From NCBI GenBank assembly GCA_965229525.1, contig OZ245886.1:1798001-1862000 (forward strand): DNA of 64,000 nucleotides. The letters run 5' to 3'. The DNA comes from HXMU1420-13 sp965229525. GTDB taxonomy: Bacteria > Bacteroidota > Rhodothermia > Balneolales > Balneolaceae. Within the stretch, counting starts at the first letter, position 1; each line of letters begins with the position of its first letter. The position numbers and the translations under genes are program-made. The notes under the pieces were generated by a model. That model did no database searches. It was not told where the DNA came from and saw only the letters and a program-made list of their open reading frames with translations. Positions 32,899-41,798 of the stretch are shown here, piece by piece.

Positions 32899-35118
32899 TT
32901 GGCAAAAATTAACCAGAAGCAACACGTTTTATCAGCCAAAGAAGGTGGATTAGGTACTTTTGGAGGGGTATTTACTCCTTCTATCCTTACTATCCTTGGG
33001 GTAATCATGTACCTGCGATTTGGGTGGGTTGTAGGTAACGTCGGTCTCTTAGGGACTTTGGCAATTGTAACGCTTTCCACAAGTATCACCTTTTTAACAG
33101 GACTTTCAATTGCTTCTATTGCAACCGACCAGCGGGTAAGAATTGGAGGTGCCTATTATATGATAAGCCGTTCTTTGGGAATAGAATCGGGTGGAGCAAT
33201 AGGAATTCCACTTTATTTTGCTCAGGCTCTTTCTATCGCGCTGTACACGGTTGGCTTTGCAGAAAGTTTAGGTCGTGTATTTCCAGTACTCGATGAAAAA
33301 ATGATCGGTGTGGTAACCACTGTTTTAGTTTCAATACTTGCACTTGCATCAGCAAAAGCAGCTATACGTGCTCAATATGTAATAATGGTCGGAATAGCTC
33401 TTTCATTATTGAGTTTAATTTTTGGAAGTCCATTAGATGGGGTTACTATTGATATGTGGAATGCCCGAACCACTGAACCTGAAAGTTTCTGGGTTGTGTT
33501 CGCTGTATTTTTTCCGGCAGTTACAGGGATTATGGCAGGGGTAAATATGTCGGGAGATTTGCAAGCACCAAAAAAATCCATTCCAACAGGTACATTTGCG
33601 GCAATTGGTGTAGGGTATCTAATTTATATGAGCTTGCCATTTATACTTGCTTTGCGCGCAGATACAGAGAGTTTATTGAACGACCCACTTGTAATGCGAA
33701 ATATTTCTTTTTGGGGTGATGCCATTCTCGTAGGAGTTTGGGGCGCCACCTTATCCAGTGCAGTGGGAAGTATTTTAGGAGCCCCACGTGTATTGCAAGC
33801 ACTTGCTAAAGATAAAATCCTACCCGCATTTCTTGGGTGGTTAGGACGAGGTTCCGGAGAAGAAGACACTCCAAGATTAGGTACTATTTTTACAATGTTA
33901 ATTGCATTACTGGCGGTGTGGTTTGGAGATTTGAATTTGATAGCCCCCGTTCTCACCATGTTTTTTTTAACTACCTATGGGGTTTTAAATATAGCTGCCG
34001 GAATTGAACGGTTTCTCGGTAGCCCATCCTTTCGGCCAACATTTAGAGTACATTGGTTTTTCTCTTTACTTGGTGCGGTTGGTTGTATAGCAGTGATGTT
34101 TCTTATAAATGCACTAGCTACAGTCGTAGCATTCATCTTTGTTGGATTGATTTTCACCTGGTTAAAACGCCGTGAGATGAAATCGGTATGGGGAGATATC
34201 GGTCGGGGCATTTGGATGGCAGTGATCCGAGGTGGATTGATGCGATTAAGTGAAGATCAGGATCCAAAAAACTGGAGACCAAACCCATTAGTATTAGCGG
34301 GTTCTCCGACAAAACGCTGGCATCTTATAGATTTTGCAAATACCATTACGCACGATCGTGGCATTTTAAGTGTAGCTTCATTGATTCCCGAAGACACAAT
34401 GAGCATGGATCAAAAGCAAAGAATGACTGCTAATATTCGTGAATTCATGAATAAAAGAAGCGTTCAGGGTTTAGTAAAAGTCATTGCATCTAACGATCGT
34501 TTTCAAGGAGTAATTAATCTGGTTCAGTCTTTTGGGTTAGGGGCGCTCGAGCCAAATACGATCATACTTGGGGATAGCGAAGACCCAAAATTCCGCCCCG
34601 ATTTTTGCCGAATGATTTCAAAATTTCATGACTTTCAACGAAATGTGTTAATCGTTCACAAAGGGGAAGGCGAAAAAGCATTTCGAGAACGAAAACGAAT
34701 TGATGTATGGTGGGGCGGTTTGAAAGGAAATGGTGGATTAATGATGATCCTCGCCTACCTAATGAACACAAGTTTAGACTGGAGAGAAGCTGAGTTACAC
34801 ATCAAGATGATGGTTGGTGATGAAGACGCTGTTGAAACAACTCGCGAGAATATTCTAGAGCTCTTAGATGAAATCCGTATCCGAGCTATTGTAGATATTA
34901 TTCCAGCCAAAGGAAGAACCTTTGACGAAGTCCTAAAGAAGCATTCCTCAAATGCTGATTTGATTTTCCTGGGACTTGCTGAGCCCGATGAAAACTTCGA
35001 AGCATATTATGAAAAAGTACAGCATAGAGTAGATGGTCTACCAACCACGATTCTTGCACTCGCTTCTCAGGAAATATCCTATGGTGAGGTTCTCATCAAG
35101 AAAGATACGATGGAATAA
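32899..35118 (+). CDS. SLC12-type cation-chloride cotransporter / amino-acid permease superfamily protein
   Basis: 739 residues, TTG start. Twelve membrane helices fill the first 440 residues; the first carries GTFGGVFTPSILTILGVIMYLRFGWVVG, the signature of the SLC12 cotransporters, followed by GGAYYMISRSLGIESGGAIG and FFPAVTGIMAGVNMSGDLQAPKKSIP. The cytoplasmic C-terminal 290 residues resemble the SLC12 tail (HDRGILSVASLIPED, KFHDFQRNVLIVHKGE, ADLIFLGLAEPDENFE). Members move K/Na with Cl or amino acids; the transported ion here is not clear. The gene overlaps a small membrane frame at its 3' side by spacing only. Confidence 0.85.
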   Translation: MAKINQKQHVLSAKEGGLGTFGGVFTPSILTILGVIMYLRFGWVVGNVGLLGTLAIVTLSTSITFLTGLSIASIATDQRVRIGGAYYMISRSLGIESGGAIGIPLYFAQALSIALYTVGFAESLGRVFPVLDEKMIGVVTTVLVSILALASAKAAIRAQYVIMVGIALSLLSLIFGSPLDGVTIDMWNARTTEPESFWVVFAVFFPAVTGIMAGVNMSGDLQAPKKSIPTGTFAAIGVGYLIYMSLPFILALRADTESLLNDPLVMRNISFWGDAILVGVWGATLSSAVGSILGAPRVLQALAKDKILPAFLGWLGRGSGEEDTPRLGTIFTMLIALLAVWFGDLNLIAPVLTMFFLTTYGVLNIAAGIERFLGSPSFRPTFRVHWFFSLLGAVGCIAVMFLINALATVVAFIFVGLIFTWLKRREMKSVWGDIGRGIWMAVIRGGLMRLSEDQDPKNWRPNPLVLAGSPTKRWHLIDFANTITHDRGILSVASLIPEDTMSMDQKQRMTANIREFMNKRSVQGLVKVIASNDRFQGVINLVQSFGLGALEPNTIILGDSEDPKFRPDFCRMISKFHDFQRNVLIVHKGEGEKAFRERKRIDVWWGGLKGNGGLMMILAYLMNTSLDWREAELHIKMMVGDEDAVETTRENILELLDEIRIRAIVDIIPAKGRTFDEVLKKHSSNADLIFLGLAEPDENFEAYYEKVQHRVDGLPTTILALASQEISYGEVLIKKDTME

Positions 35119-35132
35119 CTAGTGCACTTCTT

Positions 35133-35294
35133 GTGTTTATAGTTGCTTCAGTATTAATGACTATTCTTGGTTTTACAAGTTATGGAATAGAGTTAGCCAT
35201 TTTAATTGGTTTGATCTCTGGATCACTTTATTACATAATTGACAGCAGTTTACAAATGTTGCTGTCAAAGACAAATGAAGAAACTGAGTCTTAA
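35133..35294 (+). CDS. Possible small two-helix membrane protein
   Basis: A 53-codon frame from GTG at 35133 (or 45 codons from ATG at 35157). Translation is strongly hydrophobic (VFIVASVLMTILGFTSYG, then LAILIGLISGSLYYII) and ends in a polar tail SKTNEETES, a believable two-helix membrane protein. It starts 14 nt after the SLC12 transporter and could be its small partner. The stop overlaps the stop of the convergent dipeptidase by 2 nt. No homologue recognised. Confidence 0.5.
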   Translation: MFIVASVLMTILGFTSYGIELAILIGLISGSLYYIIDSSLQMLLSKTNEETES

Positions 35295-36664
35295 CTCACA
35301 TATTCAGGTAGCAGTTCTAAAAATCTTGCCGATGTCTTTATACCACGATGGAAATCCTGGATAGAAAATTTTTCATTCGGTGAATGAATCGCATCACTGG
35401 TTAATCCAAAGCCCATCAAAATAGATTCTACTCCTAGAATTTTTTTGAAATCTGCCACAATAGGAATAGAACCACCTTCTCGTGAAAAAAGAACTTCTTT
35501 CTCGAACACATCTTCGAATGCTTTCGCGGCCGCTTTTAAGCCATAAAAATCGAGATTGGTAATCGAAGCATATCCACCGTGGTGATCTGTAACTGTTACT
35601 TTTACCGTGCCGGGAGCGATTGAATGGAAATAGTCGGTGAAAAGCTTTGCAATTTCATGCGGATCCTGATCGGGTACTAATCGCATACTGATTTTAGCAT
35701 TCGCTTTGGAAGGAAGCACGGTTTTCGCACCTTCGCCGGTATATCCACCCCAAATTCCGTTAACATCCAATGTTGGGCGAGCCGATGCTCTTTCAAGGGT
35801 TGTGTAGCCTTTTTCGCCATGCACTTCATCTATGTCGAGTGATTTCTTGTATGCTTCTTCATCAAATGGTAATGCAGCTGATGCAGCACGATCAGCATCA
35901 GTTAAGGGTATAACGGAATCATAAAATCCTGGAATTTGAATCACCCCATTTTCGTCTTTCATTTTGGCGATCATCTCGCAAAGCACATTCAATGGATTTT
36001 CAACAGCACCACCATACACACCGGAATGCAAATCACGATTTGGACCAACAACTTCCACTTCCATATAAGCCAAACCACGGAGTCCATACGTGATGGATGG
36101 TTGGTCTTTTCCAAACATGGCGGTATCAGAGATCAGCACCATGTCGGTCTTAAGCATTTCTTTGTGTTCTTCAATAAATGGAACGAGATTAGGCGAGCCA
36201 ATTTCCTCTTCCCCCTCCAAAATGATTTTCACATTTACCGGAATTTCTTCACCCGACTTTACGTAGGCCTCTAAAGCTTTGACATGGGTAAAAGCCTGCC
36301 CTTTATCATCGCTGGAACCACGGGCGTAGATGTTTCCATCCTTTACTGTAGGCTCAAATGCAGGTGTGTCCCATAAATCATCCGGATCAGATGGTTGTAC
36401 ATCATAATGGCCATAAATTAAAACCGTAGGCTTGTCGGAGTGTGGGCAATGCTCTCCATATACAATTGGGTTACCTGGGGTTTCAAATAACTCAACTCTA
36501 TTCAAGTTCAACGACTTCAATTGATTTAAAAGAAAATTGGCTGCTTTTTGTATCTCCCCTTTTTTTGAAGAATCAGTGCTTACACTTGGAATGCGTAGCA
36601 ATTCAAATAGTTCATCTAAAAATTTCTGTTGGTTATCGTCGATGTAAGCCTGTGATTTACTCAT
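35291..36664 (-). CDS. M20-family metallo-dipeptidase
   Basis: 457-codon frame. Zinc-peptidase motifs are visible: VLIYGHYDVQPSDPDDLW (His and Asp ligands near residue 84), ARGSSDDKGQ (Asp near 115), the catalytic EGEEEIGSP near 149, ISDTAMFG near 180, and a C-terminal GLTSDAIHSPNEKF with the last His near 430. Layout and length match cytosolic non-specific dipeptidase relatives (carnosine-dipeptidase-like). There is no signal peptide. It is 13 nt from the batE-like gene upstream on the same strand, so it could be expressed with the bat genes. Confidence 0.9.
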   Translation of the reverse strand: MSKSQAYIDDNQQKFLDELFELLRIPSVSTDSSKKGEIQKAANFLLNQLKSLNLNRVELFETPGNPIVYGEHCPHSDKPTVLIYGHYDVQPSDPDDLWDTPAFEPTVKDGNIYARGSSDDKGQAFTHVKALEAYVKSGEEIPVNVKIILEGEEEIGSPNLVPFIEEHKEMLKTDMVLISDTAMFGKDQPSITYGLRGLAYMEVEVVGPNRDLHSGVYGGAVENPLNVLCEMIAKMKDENGVIQIPGFYDSVIPLTDADRAASAALPFDEEAYKKSLDIDEVHGEKGYTTLERASARPTLDVNGIWGGYTGEGAKTVLPSKANAKISMRLVPDQDPHEIAKLFTDYFHSIAPGTVKVTVTDHHGGYASITNLDFYGLKAAAKAFEDVFEKEVLFSREGGSIPIVADFKKILGVESILMGFGLTSDAIHSPNEKFSIQDFHRGIKTSARFLELLPEYVS

Positions 36665-36676
36665 TTGAACTCCGTG

Positions 36677-37441
36677 TTATAATATTTTTGATCCCGGGAT
36701 TTGAATCCACCCGTACTGTCCATTTCCTAGTCGAATGTAATACCATCCATCTGCATTTTCACTTGCAAATGAATCTACAGTTATGTCATAACCTTCATAT
36801 GCGATACTCACCAAATCGGCATCGTCGGATGGTTGTGTTGTAACTGGAATCTCTTTCGCGATGATTACCCCTTCTTTGTATCGCTGGTCCACATAATCCA
36901 CATAAAACGCAAGAATTACAGTAAGAATGCTTAAGATAGTGGCGGTAGCAATAATAGTGGATTTTCTTGGAATCTGAATGGGATAAAACCAATTTACAAT
37001 GATCACAATCACAGAAATTGAGATCATTAAAAATCCCAGAATAAAAATCCCGCTGGCACCAATACCGCTTTTTAACCCATCAACAGCGCGATCCCATGGA
37101 AGTTTAGGCAGCATGGCAGATTGTCTGCTGAATTGAGAGGAAACATATTCAAGGGCTATATCTGCCTGAGATTCAGTAACCCCAAATCTTTGTGCTTTAA
37201 GAAAATAAAACTTAGCTAAGCCAAGTGAATCAATCTCCATGGCAGCGATTCCCATATTAAGGTATAAAGGGCCTGATACTTCGCCAATTTTTTCAATATT
37301 TCGATACGACTCAATTGCGCCAATGAAGTCATTATCTTGTAGCAATGTATTAGCCTGATCGAACATCAGCTGAGCGTTTTGTCTGGCTGATACATTCACA
37401 AAAAGTAAAAGGGTAAAAACAAATGCGATCAAAAATCTCAT
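36677..37441 (-). CDS. batE: BatE-like aerotolerance protein
   Basis: 254 residues: a signal peptide (ends SARQ), two to three TPR-like helices (LFDQANTLLQDNDFIGAIESYR, LYLNMGIAAMEIDSLGLAKFYF), two membrane helices (about 127-150 and 160-180), and a C-terminal SH3-like domain (VSIAYEGYDITVDSFASENADGWYYIRLGNGQYGW). This order is that of BatE in Bacteroidota. Its ATG overlaps the batD stop by 4 nt. Function is inferred from the bat operon: cell-envelope stress or oxygen tolerance. Confidence 0.82.
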   Translation of the reverse strand: MRFLIAFVFTLLLFVNVSARQNAQLMFDQANTLLQDNDFIGAIESYRNIEKIGEVSGPLYLNMGIAAMEIDSLGLAKFYFLKAQRFGVTESQADIALEYVSSQFSRQSAMLPKLPWDRAVDGLKSGIGASGIFILGFLMISISVIVIIVNWFYPIQIPRKSTIIATATILSILTVILAFYVDYVDQRYKEGVIIAKEIPVTTQPSDDADLVSIAYEGYDITVDSFASENADGWYYIRLGNGQYGWIQIPGSKIL

Positions 37442-39183
37442 ACTTGCCGCCCAATATTTTTTATGAGTTCTTTCGCCCGTTCGATATCATTTTGCAATCC
37501 CTCTTGCGAAGTATTTGGTGCATAAGAAATTGTTTCGCATTTATCCAAAATACGCTTCAACTCTTTGGAGGTCTCTTCATCTGTTTTTTCTTTTAATGCT
37601 GATGTAAGATCGGAAGTGGAAAGCCCGGCTTTTGGTAAATCTATTTTATCCGCAACGTATTGAATTAATGCCCGCTCGATATAATGATATCCATTCTTAA
37701 TATCCGTGGCAGCTTCGGCATGTCCGAGTTCTTCTAACGCGAGTTCTCTTGCACGTTGAGAACGTGCAAAAGCCGAATCGTTATTCATTCTATCGTTATA
37801 GCTTTTAACAACGAAACCGATTCCGAGCGAAAAAACAGGAAGAACTAGTAACATCCATATCCAACCTTTTCTTAACAATGGATCCGTTTTTACCGGAACC
37901 CAATTCGTGAGTCCGGTAATGGGTTGTACATCGAAGCGATACTCATTTCCATTTGTAACAGCGAGTCTTGGATCTCTTTCTGCATAAAAACGTAAAGCAG
38001 GGAGATTAACGGTTGAATATCTTCGGCGATTAGGATCGTAGTAGGCAAACTCTTGTGCCGGGATTACATAATCACCCTCATTTCTAGCGATGATGATATC
38101 AGTAAACGATTTTGTGCCTCCAATTTGCTGTCCCGTTCTTGTAATCGTTGAGCTTTCCTGTGGATCATATAATTCTAGTGATTCAGGAAACTCGTAAACT
38201 GGTTTCACAATTAACGGGATGTTTCCTTGTCCGGTTATGGTAGTAGTAATTTCTACACTTTCACCAACGAAGGCAGTTTCAGGATTAATTGTTCTTGAAA
38301 TCTGAAAATTCCCAACCGCTCCTGAATAGACAGCATCAATTTCGGGTAATGGTTCAACGTTTATGGTTACGGGCAAAGTCTGAAGTTCTTTTCGTTCCTG
38401 GCCCAATCCAAAACTGAAAATATCTCTACGCCGATTTCGATTTCGAACTTGAACAACCACTTCAAAAGGGCTCAATTCTAATTCGCCGGACTTAGTCGGG
38501 AAAATAGCTGTTTGAAGTAGTACTGCTCTTTGATATCTAACACCGCCTATTAACGTTGAAGTTGTTCTCGCTTGCTGTCGATTTTCCAAATCTTCCTTCC
38601 AAAAACCTTCAGCTTTCCAACCTGGCGAAGGTTGATAAGATGATACTTCAACTTCATTTTTAAAATACAAAACGATGCTGGCAATTACTTGTTCACCAAC
38701 TACCGGGTCTGTTGTACTTGGTTCCAATCGCACATAAATATCAGGAGATCGGGCCGCATTACCCTGCTCAATAGTGGTGGGGTCCAACACTTTGAATGAA
38801 ATTGGGTTGGTCGAATATTGGGTGCCATTTACATCAATAGAAAGACTTGGAAAAGTATACTCACCGGGAGATTCAGCGATGAATGAATACCCATATGTAT
38901 AAGCGACAGATGGGCGTCCATTAACATATGAATAGTTGGTAGACTGGCTGGTACTACCAGATAGCCAACGAAGTCCATCAACGGCAGGAATCTGAGGGCG
39001 ATCTATGGAATTTAATGATTGCCCCGAGATAGTGACATCAAGGCGAACCGATTCGCCGGCAAAAATATTCGTTTCTGAAAGTGACGCACTAACTGAAATA
39101 TCCTGAGCGCTCGATCTCTCCGAAACGAAGAATGCAATAATTAACGTACAAATAAAGCCAATAGCTTTACCAGTCTTTATCAT
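37438..39183 (-). CDS. batD: BatD-like protein
   Basis: 581 residues. A signal peptide (ends RSSAQ) is followed by repeated immunoglobulin-like beta domains typical of BatD (SLSETNIFAGESVRLDVTISGQ, GEQVIASIVLYFKNEVEVSSYQ, FVGESVEITTTITGQGNIPLIVKP), a membrane helix near residue 440 (GWIWMLLVLPVFSLGIGFVV), and a cytosolic helical tail. The stop overlaps batE by 4 nt and the start overlaps the gene upstream by 17 nt, so the four genes are translationally coupled. Role is inferred as for batE. Confidence 0.85.
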   Translation of the reverse strand: MIKTGKAIGFICTLIIAFFVSERSSAQDISVSASLSETNIFAGESVRLDVTISGQSLNSIDRPQIPAVDGLRWLSGSTSQSTNYSYVNGRPSVAYTYGYSFIAESPGEYTFPSLSIDVNGTQYSTNPISFKVLDPTTIEQGNAARSPDIYVRLEPSTTDPVVGEQVIASIVLYFKNEVEVSSYQPSPGWKAEGFWKEDLENRQQARTTSTLIGGVRYQRAVLLQTAIFPTKSGELELSPFEVVVQVRNRNRRRDIFSFGLGQERKELQTLPVTINVEPLPEIDAVYSGAVGNFQISRTINPETAFVGESVEITTTITGQGNIPLIVKPVYEFPESLELYDPQESSTITRTGQQIGGTKSFTDIIIARNEGDYVIPAQEFAYYDPNRRRYSTVNLPALRFYAERDPRLAVTNGNEYRFDVQPITGLTNWVPVKTDPLLRKGWIWMLLVLPVFSLGIGFVVKSYNDRMNNDSAFARSQRARELALEELGHAEAATDIKNGYHYIERALIQYVADKIDLPKAGLSTSDLTSALKEKTDEETSKELKRILDKCETISYAPNTSQEGLQNDIERAKELIKNIGRQV

Positions 39184-39706
39184 GGGTAGCAGATCCCTGT
39201 GTTTTTTGCTTCTTAAATTCCTTGAGCAATTCTTTCTCTTTTTGAGCCAGTGCCTGGAGAATTTGTTGCGCCTCTTCTTTACTTATTTCACGAGCTTGTT
39301 GCGGCTGTGATTGCTGATCTTCAGGATTTTGCTCCTCTTCACTAGGTTCTTGCTGCTCCTGATTTTGCTCTTGCTGGTCTTCGTTTTCCTGCTGGTCTTG
39401 ATTCTGTTGCTCCTGATCCTCTTGTTGTTCCTGTTCCTGCTGCTCTTGGTTTTGATTCTGTTGCTGTTGCTGCTGTTGCTCCTGTTCCTCCTCTAATTTC
39501 TGGAGTAATTCGGTCAATTTCGGGTCATCAGGATATTCAATAAGCCCCTGTTGAACTTGATTAATCGCTCCCTGAAGATTTCCACCAATGTAGGTTTGAG
39601 CCCCATCATGGAAATAATCATCGGCTGTTTGAGCCTGAATATTTCCTGAAAAGAATGCCATCATCAAAAAAGAAAGTACAATAAGTGATTTAAGAATCGA
39701 TCTCAT
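39167..39706 (-). CDS. BatC-like TPR protein with long Gln/Glu-rich tract
   Basis: 179 residues: a signal peptide (ends NIQAQ), one TPR-like helix pair (DDYFHDGAQTYIGGNLQGAINQVQQGL), then about 65 residues almost wholly Gln, Glu, Asn and Asp (EEEQEQQQQQQ..., residues about 67-130), and a short basic helical end. The low-complexity part is encoded by tandem CAG/CAA/GAA-like triplets, prone to length change. It lies between the batC-like and batD genes with 17-nt overlaps on both sides. Confidence 0.72.
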   Translation of the reverse strand: MRSILKSLIVLSFLMMAFFSGNIQAQTADDYFHDGAQTYIGGNLQGAINQVQQGLIEYPDDPKLTELLQKLEEEQEQQQQQQQNQNQEQQEQEQQEDQEQQNQDQQENEDQQEQNQEQQEPSEEEQNPEDQQSQPQQAREISKEEAQQILQALAQKEKELLKEFKKQKTQGSATHDKDW

Positions 39707-40319
39707 TAACAGCTCCTATTCGATTTATAAATTGATTGTAATTTTGAACAGTCTGGTCTACTTGAAGAGCCTGCATCATTAAATCAAAAGCTTCCTGATA
39801 TTTTTTCTGGCTCACTAACTCTTCAGCACGGGCTTTCATAGCTTTGGCATATTCAGTTGGGGGTTCTTGCTCCTGGTCCTGATTTTGTTGCTGCTGTTCT
39901 TCTTCCTCTTTTTGGCTTTCAAATAATGCTTTTTCGAAATTGTGTTGGGCATCAAAGTCCGTTGGATTATACTTCAATGCATTCCTAAGATGTTGAACGG
40001 CAGGTTTCCACTGTTGAGCTTCTGATAAAACTGTCCCGATATTATATTCAGCTTGAGATAACTCTTCCGGTGATTCAACCATCGAACTGTATTCTAAATA
40101 CATCTGAATAGCCTCTTCAACCTTACCTTGTTTGGCCAGAGCATTTCCGAGATTAAAGTAAATCTGGGCATTCTCGGGTTCTACATCCAGAGCTGCACGA
40201 AAAAGTTCTTCTGCAAGAGGGTAGTCAGCACTTTCATAAGCTTCATTTCCTTTTTTGGCATCTTCATTCGCCAAAAAAATGAAAGTGAGAAAGAAATATG
40301 TAAACAGAATTTTTATCAT
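39690..40319 (-). CDS. batC: BatC-like TPR protein
   Basis: 209 residues with an N-terminal hydrophobic segment and three to four TPR motifs (ANEDAKKGNEAYESADYPLAE, AQIYFNLGNALAKQGKVEEAI, AEYNIGTVLSEAQQWKPAV, FDAQHNFEKALFE), a Gln/Glu stretch (EEEEQQQQNQDQEQE), and a last repeat. It heads the four-gene minus-strand set ending at batE. batA and batB (von Willebrand-domain membrane genes), which usually precede it, are not present in the 287 nt upstream or elsewhere in the window. Confidence 0.78.
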   Translation of the reverse strand: MIKILFTYFFLTFIFLANEDAKKGNEAYESADYPLAEELFRAALDVEPENAQIYFNLGNALAKQGKVEEAIQMYLEYSSMVESPEELSQAEYNIGTVLSEAQQWKPAVQHLRNALKYNPTDFDAQHNFEKALFESQKEEEEQQQQNQDQEQEPPTEYAKAMKARAEELVSQKKYQEAFDLMMQALQVDQTVQNYNQFINRIGAVNEIDS

Positions 40320-40606
40320 TTAATAATCTGACAAACCATTCAATACGTTGTTTAAACATCTGTTTCTGATAACAGATTTATAAACGCTACATTGTGTTTA
40401 ATTTAATGCTGAACGTTTTAGGTCTGATTAGGCTTTAATATGATGAATGTCAATTCGTTGATATTGAGCCATTTCAGGATCGAGAATATAAAGAATCAGC
40501 ATCTTCATCGAAATATTTTGATGAAAATGCACGTGTTAAAGGATGTTTTGGAATGCGCGATAATTTGCAAGGATAGCTAATTTAGCGGGATAAAATTTCT
40601 TAGTGT
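40320..40606. other. Divergent gap between batC and bshA
   Basis: 287 nt. It holds a hairpin TCTGTT/AACAGA at 40359-40376 and a 22-nt near-perfect palindrome at 40504-40525 (TTCATCG... / ...TGATGAA, one G-T pair). No exact TTG-N19-21-TAnnTTTG promoter was found; ATAATTTG near 40559 is close to the -7 form. A 46-codon frame at 40440-40580 is not convincing. Confidence 0.4.
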
Positions 40607-41746
40607 ATGAATATTGGTATAGTTTGCTACCCTACATTTGGTGGTAGCGGTGTTGTTGCGACGGAATTGGCGAAAGTTCTAGCCGGAAAAGGGCATAGAA
40701 TTCATGTGTTAAGCTATCAAAGACCGGCTCGTTTAGATACGCTCGATGCAAATATCAGCTATCATGAAGTATCCATCAATTCGTACCCGCTTTTTGAGTA
40801 TCCGCCCTATGCATTGGCACTCGCTTCTCAGATGGTGAATTTAATAGAGTTCGAAAATCTCGATTTACTTCATGTGCATTACGCGTTGCCACACGCAACA
40901 AGCGCCTACATTGCCAAGCAAATTATGGCAGAACGGGGCATCTCAGTTCCAATTATTACAACATTACATGGAACGGATATAACCCTGGTTGGACGAGATC
41001 CAAGCTACAAGCACGTGGTTGAGTTTTCCATCGATAAAAGCGATGGAGTAACCGCAGTATCAGAATATCTGAAAAGAGAAACGTACTCACACTTTGATAT
41101 CAAACAAGATATACGAGTGATTCCAAATTTCATTGATTTGGAGCGTTTTAAAAAATCGAACAAAAGTCATTTCAAGAAAGCGATTTGTCCTGAAGGCGAG
41201 AAAGTAGTCGTTCACGTTTCCAATTTCCGTAAAGTTAAACGTGTGCCTGAAGTTGTATCTGTTTTTGCAAAGATTTTAGATCATGGAATAAAAGCAAAGT
41301 TATTACTTGTGGGTGATGGTCCTGATCGCCAAAAAGCCGAGCAACAATGTCGTGACCTTGGAATTTGCAGTCACACCCGATTTCTGGGCAAACTAGATGA
41401 AGTTGAAGAAGTGCTTTCCATCGCTGATTTATTTTTGATTCCATCTGGCTCAGAAACCTTCGGACTTGCCGCCTTGGAAGCTATGAGTTGCTCTGTACCG
41501 GTGATTTCCTCAAATATTGGTGGACTGCCGGAAGTTAATATCGAGGGGGAAACTGGTTATTTATGTGATTTGGATGATATCGAATGTATGGCAGAGCATG
41601 CCAAAAATATTTTGACAGATGATGATCTTCATAGCCGATTGGCCCACAATGCCAGAAAAAGAGCTGAGCTATTCAATCAACAAGCCATTGTAGAAGAGTA
41701 CGAGCGCTTTTATGAAGAAGTAAGCGCTGGTTTAATTACGGCATAA
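40607..41746 (+). CDS. bshA: BshA-type N-acetyl-glucosaminyl L-malate synthase
   Basis: 379 residues of a GT4 retaining glycosyltransferase. MNIGIVCYPTFGGSGVVATELAKVL, VHYALPHATSAYIAKQI, ITTLHGTDITLVGRDPSYKHVV and the EFSIDKSDGVTAVSEYLKRET block are typical of BshA, which makes GlcNAc-malate, the first step of bacillithiol. Also seen: IPNFIDLERF, HVSNFRKVKRVPEVV, the E-x7-E region SETFGLAALEAMSC with the donor-binding Glu near 290. bshB and bshC are not in the window. It ends just before a terminator that serves the convergent sucC. Confidence 0.9.
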   Translation: MNIGIVCYPTFGGSGVVATELAKVLAGKGHRIHVLSYQRPARLDTLDANISYHEVSINSYPLFEYPPYALALASQMVNLIEFENLDLLHVHYALPHATSAYIAKQIMAERGISVPIITTLHGTDITLVGRDPSYKHVVEFSIDKSDGVTAVSEYLKRETYSHFDIKQDIRVIPNFIDLERFKKSNKSHFKKAICPEGEKVVVHVSNFRKVKRVPEVVSVFAKILDHGIKAKLLLVGDGPDRQKAEQQCRDLGICSHTRFLGKLDEVEEVLSIADLFLIPSGSETFGLAALEAMSCSVPVISSNIGGLPEVNIEGETGYLCDLDDIECMAEHAKNILTDDDLHSRLAHNARKRAELFNQQAIVEEYERFYEEVSAGLITA

Positions 41747-41775
41747 AAAAAGGCGTTGAGTTATACCCAACGCCT
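41744..41775 (-). terminator. Intrinsic terminator of sucC
   Basis: On the minus strand AGGCGTTG and CAACGCCT (8 bp exact, 9-nt loop) are followed by seven T. It lies 24 nt beyond the sucC stop; the plus strand has no T-run. Confidence 0.85.
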
Positions 41776-41798
41776 AAATCAATATTCCTAGCTGTAAT

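Noticed and set aside
39311..39496. Plus-strand frame rich in Leu/Ile
   Set aside because: It is the antisense shadow of the Gln/Glu-rich tract in the BatC-like gene.
40440..40580. 46-codon plus-strand frame in the batC-bshA gap
   Set aside because: No family, no ribosome-binding site or promoter support, and composition like surrounding non-coding DNA.
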